A stretch of 26,348 bases of DNA, from contig DDSG01000095.1 of assembly GCA_002343325.1 (NCBI GenBank), positions 24,705 to 51,052 of the forward strand, written 5' to 3'. Under the pieces are notes generated by a model. The model did not search any database. It saw only the letters and a program-made list of their open reading frames with translations, and was not told the DNA's origin. Source of the stretch: Phycisphaerales bacterium UBA2396 (GTDB lineage: Bacteria; Planctomycetota; Phycisphaerae; Phycisphaerales; UBA1924). The translations under genes and the position numbers were made by a program. Below, piece after piece: positions 17,338-25,133 of this stretch. The stretch's first letter is position 1; every line of letters starts with the position of its first letter.

Positions 17338-18213
17338 ATGTCCCCAGCGATTCTCGTTCTTGCCGCGGCCGGTTCGCTCGTGTCCGCGTTCTCCCCCGCG
17401 CCCTCGCCCGCTCCGGCGGTCCGAGCTGTCGCTGACGCCACGGCCGACGCGTACAAATCGCTCGCCGCCGATCGCGGGCCGGCGATCGTGACCATCAAGT
17501 ACGTGCTCAAGGACGGCGAGGAGGAGTCGGAGGAAGAGGTGCAGGGCTTCCTCGTGGACCAGGGCGGGCTCGTGCTGACATCCAACGTGCTCATGGGCGG
17601 CGTGCCCGAGGCTTTCAAGCAGATGATGGGCGGGCGCAACCGCTCGCCCAAGGAGATCAAGGTCCTCATCGGGGACGACAACGAGGGGCTCGCCGGGACG
17701 CTTGTTGCGCGTGATTCCGAGCTTGATCTGGCCTGGGTGCAGATCACCAAGATCGGCGACGCGAAGCCGACGTTCGTCAACGTCGATTCGGGCAAGTCGG
17801 CCACGCTCGGGGATCAGCTCTTCACGGTCGAGCGGCTCGGCAAGTTCAACGATCGTGCGCAAGTGATCAACGAATCGCGAGTGCGGGCCGTTGTGAGCAA
17901 GCCGAGAACCCTCGTCCTCCCCGGCCGCGCGCACGAGTCGTCGTTCGGGATGCCGGTCTTCGGCGCCGACGGCTCGTTCGTCGGCGTGTCGGTGCTGCAG
18001 TTGCCCAGCCGCGAGGAGATGGAGGCCGACCAGGGGGGCATGTCGGCGATGCGTGCGTACCGGGGCGCGTGGATCCTGCCGGCGGCGGACGTGGCGAAGG
18101 CGACCGCGCTCGCTCGTGAGCAGGCCAAGAGTGGCAAGCCCGTGGACGAGGAGCCCGCCGCGGGCGAGAAGCCGGCCGAACCCGCCGAGCCCGAGGCACC
18201 GGCCGCGAAGTAA
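17338..18213 (+). CDS. Secreted HtrA-like pseudoprotease
   Basis: A 291-residue exported protein with AGAGGAG upstream of ATG 17338 and a short hydrophobic signal sequence (about residues 1-17), then an Ala/Pro-rich linker. Residues 45-215 follow the trypsin-like HtrA pattern of the neighbouring gene, but the catalytic residues are lost. The His of VLTNAHV is Val84 in VLTSNVLMGG, Asp130 is kept in LDLAWVQI, and the Ser of GNSGGP is Phe203 in SSFGMP. There is no PDZ domain. The tail (about 265-291) is rich in Pro, Ala and Glu and probably disordered. Adjacency to an active, colinear HtrA suggests a regulatory partner, adaptor or substrate-binding scaffold; that is inference. The alignment is by eye but several blocks match in order. 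Confidence 0.75.
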   Translation: MSPAILVLAAAGSLVSAFSPAPSPAPAVRAVADATADAYKSLAADRGPAIVTIKYVLKDGEEESEEEVQGFLVDQGGLVLTSNVLMGGVPEAFKQMMGGRNRSPKEIKVLIGDDNEGLAGTLVARDSELDLAWVQITKIGDAKPTFVNVDSGKSATLGDQLFTVERLGKFNDRAQVINESRVRAVVSKPRTLVLPGRAHESSFGMPVFGADGSFVGVSVLQLPSREEMEADQGGMSAMRAYRGAWILPAADVAKATALAREQAKSGKPVDEEPAAGEKPAEPAEPEAPAAK

Positions 18214-18270
18214 GGCGAGCGTCAGCGGGCTGGACAAGGCGAGTGTTCTGATGGTCGGGAGGATCGCGGC

Positions 18271-19419
18271 ATGATTTTTCACATCGGCGAGCGAGAGATC
18301 GATACGCAGAAGATCCGTCGCTGGGTGAATTCGTCGCGCGGGCGGACGATCGCGTTCTGGGCCGCTCCCCCCGCCGTGCTGCTCATGCTGGTCACGTTGT
18401 GGTCGGTGTTCGGCCCATCGACGGGGCGGACGAACGACGACGGCACGCGCGTGGTGCTCTACACCTCCGCCGACGATTACGTCGTGCAGGCCGTGGTCGA
18501 TGCGTTCAAGGCGGAGACGGGGATCCGCGTGGACGTGGTGACCGACACGGAGGCGACGCGGGGATCGGTAGCCCAGCGCGTGCTGGCGGAGAAGGACAAG
18601 CCCCGCGCCGACGTCTGGTGGGCGAGCGAGGTGCTGACCTCCGTCGGGTTGGCGGAGCAGCGGGCGCTCGCCGCGTGGTCGACGCGATCAGAGGCGACAG
18701 TGGTGGGTGGGTGGCCAAGCCATCTTCGCCCGTCGGACTCGCGGTGGTACGGGTTCGCGCAGCGAGGCCGCGTCATCGCGTACGCGACCAACGCCTTCTC
18801 GAACAAGAACCTGGTGCCGACCCGCCTGCGTGATCTGACCAAGCCCGAGTTCCGCGGGAAGGTCGGGATCGCCAATCCTCGCTTCGGGACGACGCGCACG
18901 CACCTGGCGTACCTCGTGGCGACACACGGCTCCGGGGCCGTGCAGAGCTGGCTTCGCGAGATGGTGGACAACGGCCTGAAGGTGCTCCCTTCCAACTCGG
19001 CGGTGGTGCAGGCGCTGGCGCAGGGTGACATCATCCTGGGCCTCACGGACACCGACGACGTGTGGGCCGGGCAGGCGCAGAAGTGGGCGGTTGATCTGGT
19101 GTACGAGGTGCCGGACAAGCCGCGGGAGAAGTTCGTGGGGCTACCGAGCCTTGGCCCGCTGCTGATTCCGAACACGGTGGGGCGGATCGTGGGCTCACCC
19201 AACGCGATCGCGGGCGACAAGCTCGCCGATTTCCTGCTCTCGGCCAAGGTGGAGCAGATTCTGGCCGAGAGCATGAGCCGGAACATCCCAATTCGGGCCG
19301 AGTTGGCGAAGAAGTACCCGGGGATCGCGGTGGCGAACGAGGCGCCGGTGGATTGGGCGGCGGTGGCCCGGCACGAGGCGCAGGCCCTGCAGATAGCGGA
19401 CGCGGTTCTCCCGAAGTGA
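18271..19419 (+). CDS. Membrane-anchored ABC-type extracellular solute-binding protein
   Basis: A 382-residue protein with a strong GGGAGGA seven bases before ATG 18271. Residues 1-26 are charged and cytoplasmic, 27-47 are one membrane helix (AFWAAPPAVLLMLVTLW), and the rest is extracytoplasmic with no obvious cleavage site. From residue 60 (RVVLYTSADDYVVQAVVDAFKAE) it follows the bacterial solute-binding fold of the iron(III)/AfuA-FbpA-like group, including ADVWWASE and a RLRDLTKPEFRGKVGIANP segment. The adjacent-tyrosine iron motif is absent: the corresponding stretch reads GLTDTDDV (257-264), so the ligand need not be iron. No permease or ATPase gene is in the window, so it may be an orphan sensor or use a transporter encoded elsewhere. 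It follows the pseudoprotease after 57 bases. Confidence 0.8.
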   Translation: MIFHIGEREIDTQKIRRWVNSSRGRTIAFWAAPPAVLLMLVTLWSVFGPSTGRTNDDGTRVVLYTSADDYVVQAVVDAFKAETGIRVDVVTDTEATRGSVAQRVLAEKDKPRADVWWASEVLTSVGLAEQRALAAWSTRSEATVVGGWPSHLRPSDSRWYGFAQRGRVIAYATNAFSNKNLVPTRLRDLTKPEFRGKVGIANPRFGTTRTHLAYLVATHGSGAVQSWLREMVDNGLKVLPSNSAVVQALAQGDIILGLTDTDDVWAGQAQKWAVDLVYEVPDKPREKFVGLPSLGPLLIPNTVGRIVGSPNAIAGDKLADFLLSAKVEQILAESMSRNIPIRAELAKKYPGIAVANEAPVDWAAVARHEAQALQIADAVLPK

Positions 19420-19462
19420 TTCGGGATCTGGAAGGATCGGGCCGGCCGAGGGTCGTGGCGAA

Positions 19463-19468
19463 TACGCT
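19463..19468 (+). promoter_or_regulatory. TACGCT box (putative -10) of the amidohydrolase gene
   Basis: TACGCT lies five bases before ATG 19474; no Shine-Dalgarno sequence is present. The spacing suggests the transcript starts at or next to the start codon. Confidence 0.45.
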
Positions 19469-19473
19469 TATCC

Positions 19474-20679
19474 ATGACCGCTGCCGCGACGTCCGACCAG
19501 ATCCGCACGCTGATTTCCCGTGAGCTCAAGGATCTCATCGAGATCCGCCATGACCTGCACCGCCACCCCGAACTGAACTATGAGGAAGAGCGGACGAGCG
19601 GGGTGGTGCGGCGTCAACTGACGCGTCTGGGCATCCCCTTCCGGGCGGGCGTGGCCAAGACGGGTGTCGTGGCCAGGCTGCCCGCGACGGAACCGGCGAA
19701 CGACAAGCTCCCCGCGGTGGCGTTGCGGGCCGACATGGACGCGCTGCCGATCACCGAGGCGACGGGCAAGCCTTATGCCTCGTGCGTGCCCGGGAAGATG
19801 CACGCGTGCGGGCATGACGGGCACACGACGATGCTCATCGGGGCGGCACGCGTGCTGGCGGCGATGCCTCACCGCCCGCGCCCGGTCGTCTTTGTCTTCC
19901 AGCCCGCGGAGGAAGGGGGCGCCGGCGGGGAACGCATGTGCCGGGAGGGCGCGATGGACGGCGTGGGCGAGATCTTCGGGCTTCACGGCTGGCCGACCTA
20001 CCCCGCCGGGCACGTGGCGACGCGAGTGGGACCGCTGCTGGCGTCTGTGGACGACGTGGAGCTGAACGTGCGCGGCACGCAGAGCCACGGGGCGTATCCG
20101 CACCAGGGCTTTGATCCCATTCACGCGACCGCCCAGATCATCGCGGCTGTGCAGACAATCGCGAGCCGAAACGTCGCGCCGCTCGATTCCGTCGTCGTCA
20201 CGTGCGGAGAGATCCGCGCCGGGACGGCCAACAACATCATCCCCGAGACCTGCTGGACGCACTGGACCGTCCGCACGCTGAGGGATTCGACCCGCACGCT
20301 GGTCAAGCAGAGGTTCCACGCGATCGCCGAGGGCATCGCCCAGGCGCTGGGATGCCGGGCGGAGATCACCTACCGCGAGAGCTACCCCGTCACGCACAAC
20401 GACCCGCACCTGGTCGGGGAGTTTTTCCGGACGCTGCGCGGACTGAACGGCACGCCGACGAACATCGCCGGTTTCGCCGAGGTTCCCGAGCCCACGATGG
20501 GCGGGGAGGACTTTTCGTACTACGGGCGGCTCGTGCCCGCCTGCTTCTTCTTCTTGGGGCTCAAGCCCGAGGGCGTCGATCGGTATCCGACGCTGCACCA
20601 GCCCGACTTTGACTTCAATGACGCCGCGATCCCCGCGGGTGTCGAGACGTTTGTCAGGCTCGCCACGCGGCACGCCTGA
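19474..20679 (+). CDS. M20 family metallo-amidohydrolase (hippurate/N-acyl amino acid hydrolase type)
   Basis: A 401-residue cytoplasmic enzyme of the M20D group, which cleaves N-acyl or N-acetyl amino acids or related amides using two metal ions. The N-terminus has the RHDLHRHPELNYEE signature (residues 25-39). RADMDALPI follows at 85-93, then the metal ligands Cys112 and His114 (HACGHDGHT), Glu146/Glu147 (QPAEEGGAGG), His171 (GLHGWP), and a C-terminal His in LHQPDFDFND. The dimerisation-domain motif GTQSHGAYPHQGFDPI is also present. Length is typical. It is followed 20 bases later by uvrC, with no obvious functional link. The substrate cannot be told from sequence. Confidence 0.92.
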   Translation: MTAAATSDQIRTLISRELKDLIEIRHDLHRHPELNYEEERTSGVVRRQLTRLGIPFRAGVAKTGVVARLPATEPANDKLPAVALRADMDALPITEATGKPYASCVPGKMHACGHDGHTTMLIGAARVLAAMPHRPRPVVFVFQPAEEGGAGGERMCREGAMDGVGEIFGLHGWPTYPAGHVATRVGPLLASVDDVELNVRGTQSHGAYPHQGFDPIHATAQIIAAVQTIASRNVAPLDSVVVTCGEIRAGTANNIIPETCWTHWTVRTLRDSTRTLVKQRFHAIAEGIAQALGCRAEITYRESYPVTHNDPHLVGEFFRTLRGLNGTPTNIAGFAEVPEPTMGGEDFSYYGRLVPACFFFLGLKPEGVDRYPTLHQPDFDFNDAAIPAGVETFVRLATRHA

Positions 20680-20688
20680 TTCTTGCAC

Positions 20689-20694
20689 TACCCT
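20689..20694 (+). promoter_or_regulatory. TACCCT box (putative -10) of uvrC
   Basis: TACCCT lies five bases before GTG 20700 in the 20-base gap after the amidohydrolase stop. No ribosome-binding sequence is present. Confidence 0.4.
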
Positions 20695-20699
20695 TCCGC

Positions 20700-22169
20700 G
20701 TGCCCGACGATCCGGACCCCATCAAGCCCGACGCGGACGGCATCCTGCCCGACGACGCGCCCCCGCCCTGGGGCAGCGAACGCCACGACGAACGCATGGC
20801 AAGGCTGCTGGCGCGCGCACGTGCCCTGCCCAAGCGGCCCGGCGTCTACCTCATGAAGGATCACAAGGGCGTAGTGCTTTACGTGGGCAAGGCAAGAAAC
20901 CTGCCCGACCGCGTGGCGTCGTACTTTGTGCCCTCGGCCGACCTTGGCGGGCAGAAGCAGCAGATGCTCGACCACGTGCACACCTTCGAGCACCTGGTCT
21001 GCGAGGGCGAGTGGGAGGCGCTGCTCACCGAGAACCGCCTCATCAAGGACATCCACCCCAGGTTCAACGTCCGCCTCACCGACGACAAGACCTTCCCCTA
21101 CCTCGTCATCACCACCCGCGAGGACTTCCCGCGCGTCTTCATCACGCGCAACCCCCAGGGGATCGAGGAGCGTTCCGACCGCGACGGGGGCGGCATCGGC
21201 GTGGCGCAGGAGATGCGCGGCGCGCGGGTCTTCGGCCCCTTCACCAACGCCGGCGCTCTCCGCGAAGCACTCCAGATCCTCCAGCGTGTCTTCAAGTTCC
21301 GCACATGCCGGCTCGACATCGTTGCGGGTGACGAGAAGAACAAGCGATTTCGACCCTGCCTGCTCTACGCGATCAACCAGTGCACCGCCCCGTGCGCCGA
21401 CAAAGTCTCACCCGGCGCCTATCGCGAGGATATCGATCGGTTCACGCGCTTTCTGGGCACCAAGCGGAGCGAGATGATCCGCGAGATGACCGAGGAAATG
21501 ACCCGCGCCGCCGCCGACATGGCCTTCGAGAAGGCCGCCGCCATCCGCGACCAGATCAAAGCGATCCAGAAGCTCGACGAGCGGGCCGACCGAGCCGGCG
21601 GCGACGACACCGACTGGCAGCCCGAGGCCGAGATCGGCATCATCGATCCAAAGAAAGGCCTCGAATCGCTCCGCCGAACGCTCGGGCTCGCCGAACCGAT
21701 CCGATGCATCGAAGGAATCGACATCGCCCACCTTCAGGGCGGCGAGACCGTGGGGAGCAAGGTGTGCTTCGTCGACGGGCGACCCCTCAAGAGCGAGTAC
21801 CGCCGATTCAAGATCAAGTCCGTCACCAACGACGACTATTCGAGCATCCGCGAAGTGGTCAGCCGCCGATACCGCGAGGCCGGCGATGGGCAGGAGCTCT
21901 ACCCCGAGGTCATCCTGATCGACGGCGGGCTTGGCCAGTTGCACGCCGGGCTCGAAGCCTTCGCCCAGCTCAACGTCAGGCCCCCGATGGTCATCAGCCT
22001 CGCGAAGAAGGAAGAGCTGATCTACGTGCAACAGCGCGCCGAGCCGATCCGCCTCGGGCGAGAGAATCTCGGGCTCCGGCTGCTCCAGGCGGTGCGCGAC
22101 GAAGCCCACCGTTTCGCCCAGCACTACCACCATGTCCTGCGGCGCAAGAAGCAGCTCGACGAGGACTAG
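20700..22169 (+). CDS. uvrC: UvrABC excinuclease subunit C, short form without HhH
   Basis: A 489-residue nucleotide-excision-repair nuclease that makes the 3' and 5' incisions around a lesion held by UvrB. The GIY-YIG domain is clear (PGVYLMKD at 47-54, VLYVGKARNL at 59-68, and ALLTENRLIKDIHPRFN). A Cys cluster (TCRLDI, PCLLYAINQCTAPC) and a UVR motif (about 255-290, MAFEKAAAIRDQI) follow. The RNase H-like 5'-incision domain keeps the Asp-Asp-His triad: Asp341 in GIDIAHL, Asp408 in LIDGG, His470 in RDEAHRF. Compared with E. coli UvrC (610 residues) it lacks most of the linker between UVR and RNase H regions and the whole C-terminal tandem helix-hairpin-helix, ending soon after the RNase H domain. 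The GTG start is supported by a TACCCT box. Confidence 0.93.
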   Translation: MPDDPDPIKPDADGILPDDAPPPWGSERHDERMARLLARARALPKRPGVYLMKDHKGVVLYVGKARNLPDRVASYFVPSADLGGQKQQMLDHVHTFEHLVCEGEWEALLTENRLIKDIHPRFNVRLTDDKTFPYLVITTREDFPRVFITRNPQGIEERSDRDGGGIGVAQEMRGARVFGPFTNAGALREALQILQRVFKFRTCRLDIVAGDEKNKRFRPCLLYAINQCTAPCADKVSPGAYREDIDRFTRFLGTKRSEMIREMTEEMTRAAADMAFEKAAAIRDQIKAIQKLDERADRAGGDDTDWQPEAEIGIIDPKKGLESLRRTLGLAEPIRCIEGIDIAHLQGGETVGSKVCFVDGRPLKSEYRRFKIKSVTNDDYSSIREVVSRRYREAGDGQELYPEVILIDGGLGQLHAGLEAFAQLNVRPPMVISLAKKEELIYVQQRAEPIRLGRENLGLRLLQAVRDEAHRFAQHYHHVLRRKKQLDED

Positions 22170-22174
22170 CCGTA

Positions 22175-23875
22175 TCAAGGCATGGATTCGGTCCGCCGAA
22201 TGTCGGGTTTCTCACCCGTCGTCGCGGAGGGGTCGGCCGAAGCCTGCAGGTCCGCCGGCAGGTGCAGCCGAAACGTCGCCCCGCGCCCTTCCTCGCTCTC
22301 GACGCTCAGCCGCCCCTTGTGCTCTTCCGCCACTCGCTTGGCGACGGCAAGCCCGAGTCCCGTCCCGCGAAGCCCCTTGGTCGTGTTGAACGGTTCGAAG
22401 ATCCACGCCTGCTTGTTGCGTGGCACGCCAGGGCCGTTGTCGATCACCGCAACGTCGATCGTCGAGCCGGCGGGGGAGCCCGGGACGGGCCTGGGCGCCG
22501 GGCGGTACGACGCACGCACCGTGATCAGCCCCTTCCCCGCTTCGACCGCCTCGACCGCGTTGCTCAGCAGGTTCATCAGCGCCTGGTGCAGGAGATGCGC
22601 ATCGAGCATCGCGTGGGGGATCTCCGGATCAAGGTCGCAGATCACCGCGACGTTCTTCGCCCGCGCCTGATCCTCGATGAGCTGCACGCACTCCTCGATG
22701 ATCGACTGGATCTTGGTCAGCTCCAGCTCGATCGAACGCTGCCGGCTGAACGCCAGCATGTTCATCGTCAGCGCGACGATCCGATCAAGATTCCGCTTGA
22801 GGATCGTCCAACCGCCGCGAGCGATCTTCAGGTCGTCCTTCTTGAGCCCCAGCTCGACCACGTCGGCCCCGCCCCGCATGCCCTGGAGGATGTTCTTGAT
22901 CGAGTGCGACAGGCTCGCCACCGTCTCGCCGATCGCCGCCAGACGCTCCGTCTGGAGCTTTTCCTGGTACAGCTCGGCGTTCGCCAGCGCGAGCCCCGTG
23001 TGCTGCCCGATCGCGTTGAGCAGCGCGAGCTGCTCCGCCGTAAACGTGTAGTTCGCGATCGAGCTGTCAACATACACAGCGCCGTACACGCGATCGCGGT
23101 GCTTGATGGGCGAGCACACGGCCGAGCGGATGTGCCCCTTCTGCACGCTGTCGCCTTTGGCAAAGCGAGGATCGGTCATCGCGTTGCTGCTCAGCACGCC
23201 CTCGCCCATCCGGATCACGTGCTGCAGAATCGTGCGAGAGACGTGGATCTTCGCCTCGTCCATGTCGCGAGGCGCAGCCGCGTACTTCACGACCGCGGGC
23301 CGCGGCGGCTCGTCCGGCGTCGCGCCCATCAGCACGATAAACCCGCGCTCGGGCTTGAACTCCGCGAACACAACCTCCATCACCTGCCGAAGCAGTTCGT
23401 CCCGCTCCGCCGCTCGCGTTGTGATCGTCGTCAGGCGATAGATCACGCGAAGGTGGTCCACCGCCGCCGCCCTGGGCTCCGGCTCGGACAGCAGCACCGA
23501 GTCGGCGTTGCTCGCCATGGTCCGCTCGATCGAAGCGTCCATCTGTTCGGGCCTGAGCAGACGGATCACCTCGGGGTCGGTCGTCTCGGTCTGGCCGAAG
23601 ACAAACAGCGTCGCCCCGGTGCGGATCTGGTCCCCGGCTCGAAGCCGAAGCCGCTCGGTGATCTTGACCCCGTTGACGTACGTCCCGTTCTGGCTTTCCA
23701 GGTCGCGGATGTACCACGCGCCCCCGTCGGGTGTGAGTTCCGCGTGCCGGCGCGACACCGTGGTGTCCATCAAGGGCAGCGCTTCACTCGACCTGCCGAT
23801 GAGCTGCGGCTCATGGTCCGGCAGTTCGAACGTCCGCCCTTTGTCAGGCCCTTGGATGACCGACAACACCAGCAC
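22175..23875 (-). CDS. Soluble sensor histidine kinase with FHA and GAF domains
   Basis: A 566-residue cytoplasmic kinase without membrane helices. I chose GTG 23875, just before the first strand of the FHA domain and six bases after a TACCAT box; the frame is open 46 codons further, but that part is not protein-like. The FHA domain spans about residues 2-95 (LIGRSS, VSRRHAEL, SQNGTYVNG), normally a phosphothreonine reader. A GAF domain lies at about 140-305. The dimerisation box has the phosphoacceptor candidate His324 in SLSHSIKN, followed by the N box (NLLSNAVEAV, ~436), G1 (DNGPGV, ~479) and G2 (GTGLGLA, ~504), so the ATPase domain looks complete. No response regulator is adjacent. FHA input implies a link to Ser/Thr kinase signalling. 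It converges with uvrC (5-base gap). Confidence 0.92.
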   Translation of the reverse strand: MLVLSVIQGPDKGRTFELPDHEPQLIGRSSEALPLMDTTVSRRHAELTPDGGAWYIRDLESQNGTYVNGVKITERLRLRAGDQIRTGATLFVFGQTETTDPEVIRLLRPEQMDASIERTMASNADSVLLSEPEPRAAAVDHLRVIYRLTTITTRAAERDELLRQVMEVVFAEFKPERGFIVLMGATPDEPPRPAVVKYAAAPRDMDEAKIHVSRTILQHVIRMGEGVLSSNAMTDPRFAKGDSVQKGHIRSAVCSPIKHRDRVYGAVYVDSSIANYTFTAEQLALLNAIGQHTGLALANAELYQEKLQTERLAAIGETVASLSHSIKNILQGMRGGADVVELGLKKDDLKIARGGWTILKRNLDRIVALTMNMLAFSRQRSIELELTKIQSIIEECVQLIEDQARAKNVAVICDLDPEIPHAMLDAHLLHQALMNLLSNAVEAVEAGKGLITVRASYRPAPRPVPGSPAGSTIDVAVIDNGPGVPRNKQAWIFEPFNTTKGLRGTGLGLAVAKRVAEEHKGRLSVESEEGRGATFRLHLPADLQASADPSATTGEKPDIRRTESMP

Positions 23876-23881
23876 GTCGCC

Positions 23882-23887
23882 ATGGTA
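23882..23887 (-). promoter_or_regulatory. TACCAT box (putative -10) of the kinase gene
   Basis: On the minus strand TACCAT is followed by six bases and then the GTG start at 23875. No Shine-Dalgarno sequence is present. The box lies within the 61-base gap shared with the divergent dockerin-tailed gene. Confidence 0.45.
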
Positions 23888-23936
23888 GGGTCGTCCCCTC
23901 CCAAAGCCCCCGCCAAACACAGGAACAGCGGAAACG

Positions 23937-25079
23937 ATGCATCCGAAGGGCCGGACGAACGAACCGGTCCGCATGCCCCTTCCCACCTTCGCTCGTCCAG
24001 TCAATTGCTCCATCCTGCCACTGCTGGCCTGCCTCGGTGGGCTGGCTTGTCTGGGCGTGGCCGCCGCCAGGGCTCAGGGGGCCGATCTCTGCCAGCAGGC
24101 GCCGAGCATCGTCACAGGCGTGACCTACACCTGGACCACCGCCAACAACCGCGCCGACGGGAGATCATCCTGCTACGACCCCGCCGGCGGCTTTCCGGAC
24201 ATCTGGTTCAAGTACACCGCCGATCAAGACGGATACCTCACCGCCTCGACCTGTGGCGGCCCCGTGGTCGACTCCGGCGTGGCGATCTTCGACGGCTGCA
24301 ATGCCCGAGAACTCGCCTGCGGCGACGACACCTGCGGGCTCCTCGCCTCCACAGGCTCCATGGTCGAACGGGGCCGCACCTACCTCATCCGTGTTGTCGC
24401 CTCACGAGGCAACCCCCGCACGGGCGTGCTCAGCCTCTCGTTCGTCGATCGCTGTCTTATCCGCCGCCCCTATGGAGCGATCGTCGAACCCGAGCCCTGC
24501 GGCGAACGCATCAACGACGGCTGCTTCGGCGATGACCCCGACCAGGTCGTCTTCGCCGAACTCGGACAAGTCTACTTCGGCACCTACTTCGGCCTAGCCG
24601 ACGGCACGCTCGACCACGACAGCTACCAGTTCGTCGTGCCCACCCGTCAGGTTGTCTCGATCTCGGTGACGGGCGGGATCGATACGCTGCTCCAGGTCTG
24701 TCGCGAAGGGTGCGACGCCTCGAGACCTTTCCTGCTCAAGAACTCTACGCCCTGCCAGACCGGGACGTTGCGATTCACCTTCGAGCCCGGGGTCTACCGC
24801 GCCGTGGTTCGCGTGGCGCCCCCCTTCAACGGTAACGACTGCGGGCTGCCGTTCCAAACCAACCGCTACGTGCTGCGCCTGGGCGCCAATGCCGCCGGGT
24901 GTCCCGCCGACTTTACCGGCGATGGGTTCGTCGATTTCTTCGACCTCGACGAGTACCTCCGCTGCTTCACAGACCGCCAGCAGTGCGCGGATGCGATCGA
25001 CGCCGACTTTACGGGCGACGGCTTCACGGACTTCCAGGATTTCGCCGCTTTCGTCGACGCCTTCACCCAGGGGTGCTGA
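23937..25079 (+). CDS. Secreted protein with C-terminal GC-type dockerin-like domain
   Basis: A 380-residue exported protein. ATG 23937 has AGGAA 11 bases upstream; ATG 23973 is an alternative giving a more compact signal peptide. The hydrophobic core (ILPLLACLGGLACLGVAAARAQG) ends near residue 48. The body has Cys-rich beta segments resembling bacterial pre-peptidase C-terminal-like modules (DIWFKYTADQDGYLTASTC, VAIFDGC, YLIRVVASRG; then DHDSYQFVVPTRQVVSISVTG). The last ~55 residues carry two calcium-loop repeats, DFTGDGFVDFFDLDEYL and DFTGDGFTDFQDFAAFV, after a Cys-Pro-Ala, and end Gly-Cys, as in the other dockerin-tailed protein here. No catalytic motif is seen; a cell-surface structural or binding role is a guess. 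It is divergent from the FHA kinase. Confidence 0.85.
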   Translation: MHPKGRTNEPVRMPLPTFARPVNCSILPLLACLGGLACLGVAAARAQGADLCQQAPSIVTGVTYTWTTANNRADGRSSCYDPAGGFPDIWFKYTADQDGYLTASTCGGPVVDSGVAIFDGCNARELACGDDTCGLLASTGSMVERGRTYLIRVVASRGNPRTGVLSLSFVDRCLIRRPYGAIVEPEPCGERINDGCFGDDPDQVVFAELGQVYFGTYFGLADGTLDHDSYQFVVPTRQVVSISVTGGIDTLLQVCREGCDASRPFLLKNSTPCQTGTLRFTFEPGVYRAVVRVAPPFNGNDCGLPFQTNRYVLRLGANAAGCPADFTGDGFVDFFDLDEYLRCFTDRQQCADAIDADFTGDGFTDFQDFAAFVDAFTQGC

Positions 25080-25119
25080 TCCTCCCCGGCCCGCCCGGCC
25101 GGCGCCGCCCTCGGGTGAG

Positions 25120-25125
25120 TATGCT
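25120..25125 (+). promoter_or_regulatory. TATGCT box (putative -10) of holA
   Basis: TATGCT lies eight bases before GTG 25134 and no Shine-Dalgarno sequence lies at a usable distance. Confidence 0.45.
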
Positions 25126-25133
25126 CTCCACGC

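Noticed and set aside
16183..18282. Long minus-strand frame opposite the protease and pseudoprotease genes
   Set aside because: It is an Arg/His/Leu-rich shadow without domain signals; both plus-strand genes have signal sequences and family motifs.
18271..19419. Calling the binding protein an iron(III) transporter component
   Set aside because: The diagnostic adjacent tyrosines are missing and no ABC partner genes are present.
21380..24535. Long plus-strand frame spanning the end of uvrC, the kinase and the dockerin-tailed gene
   Set aside because: It overlaps three well-supported genes in other frames or strands, and its Arg/His/Pro-rich product has no recognisable domain.
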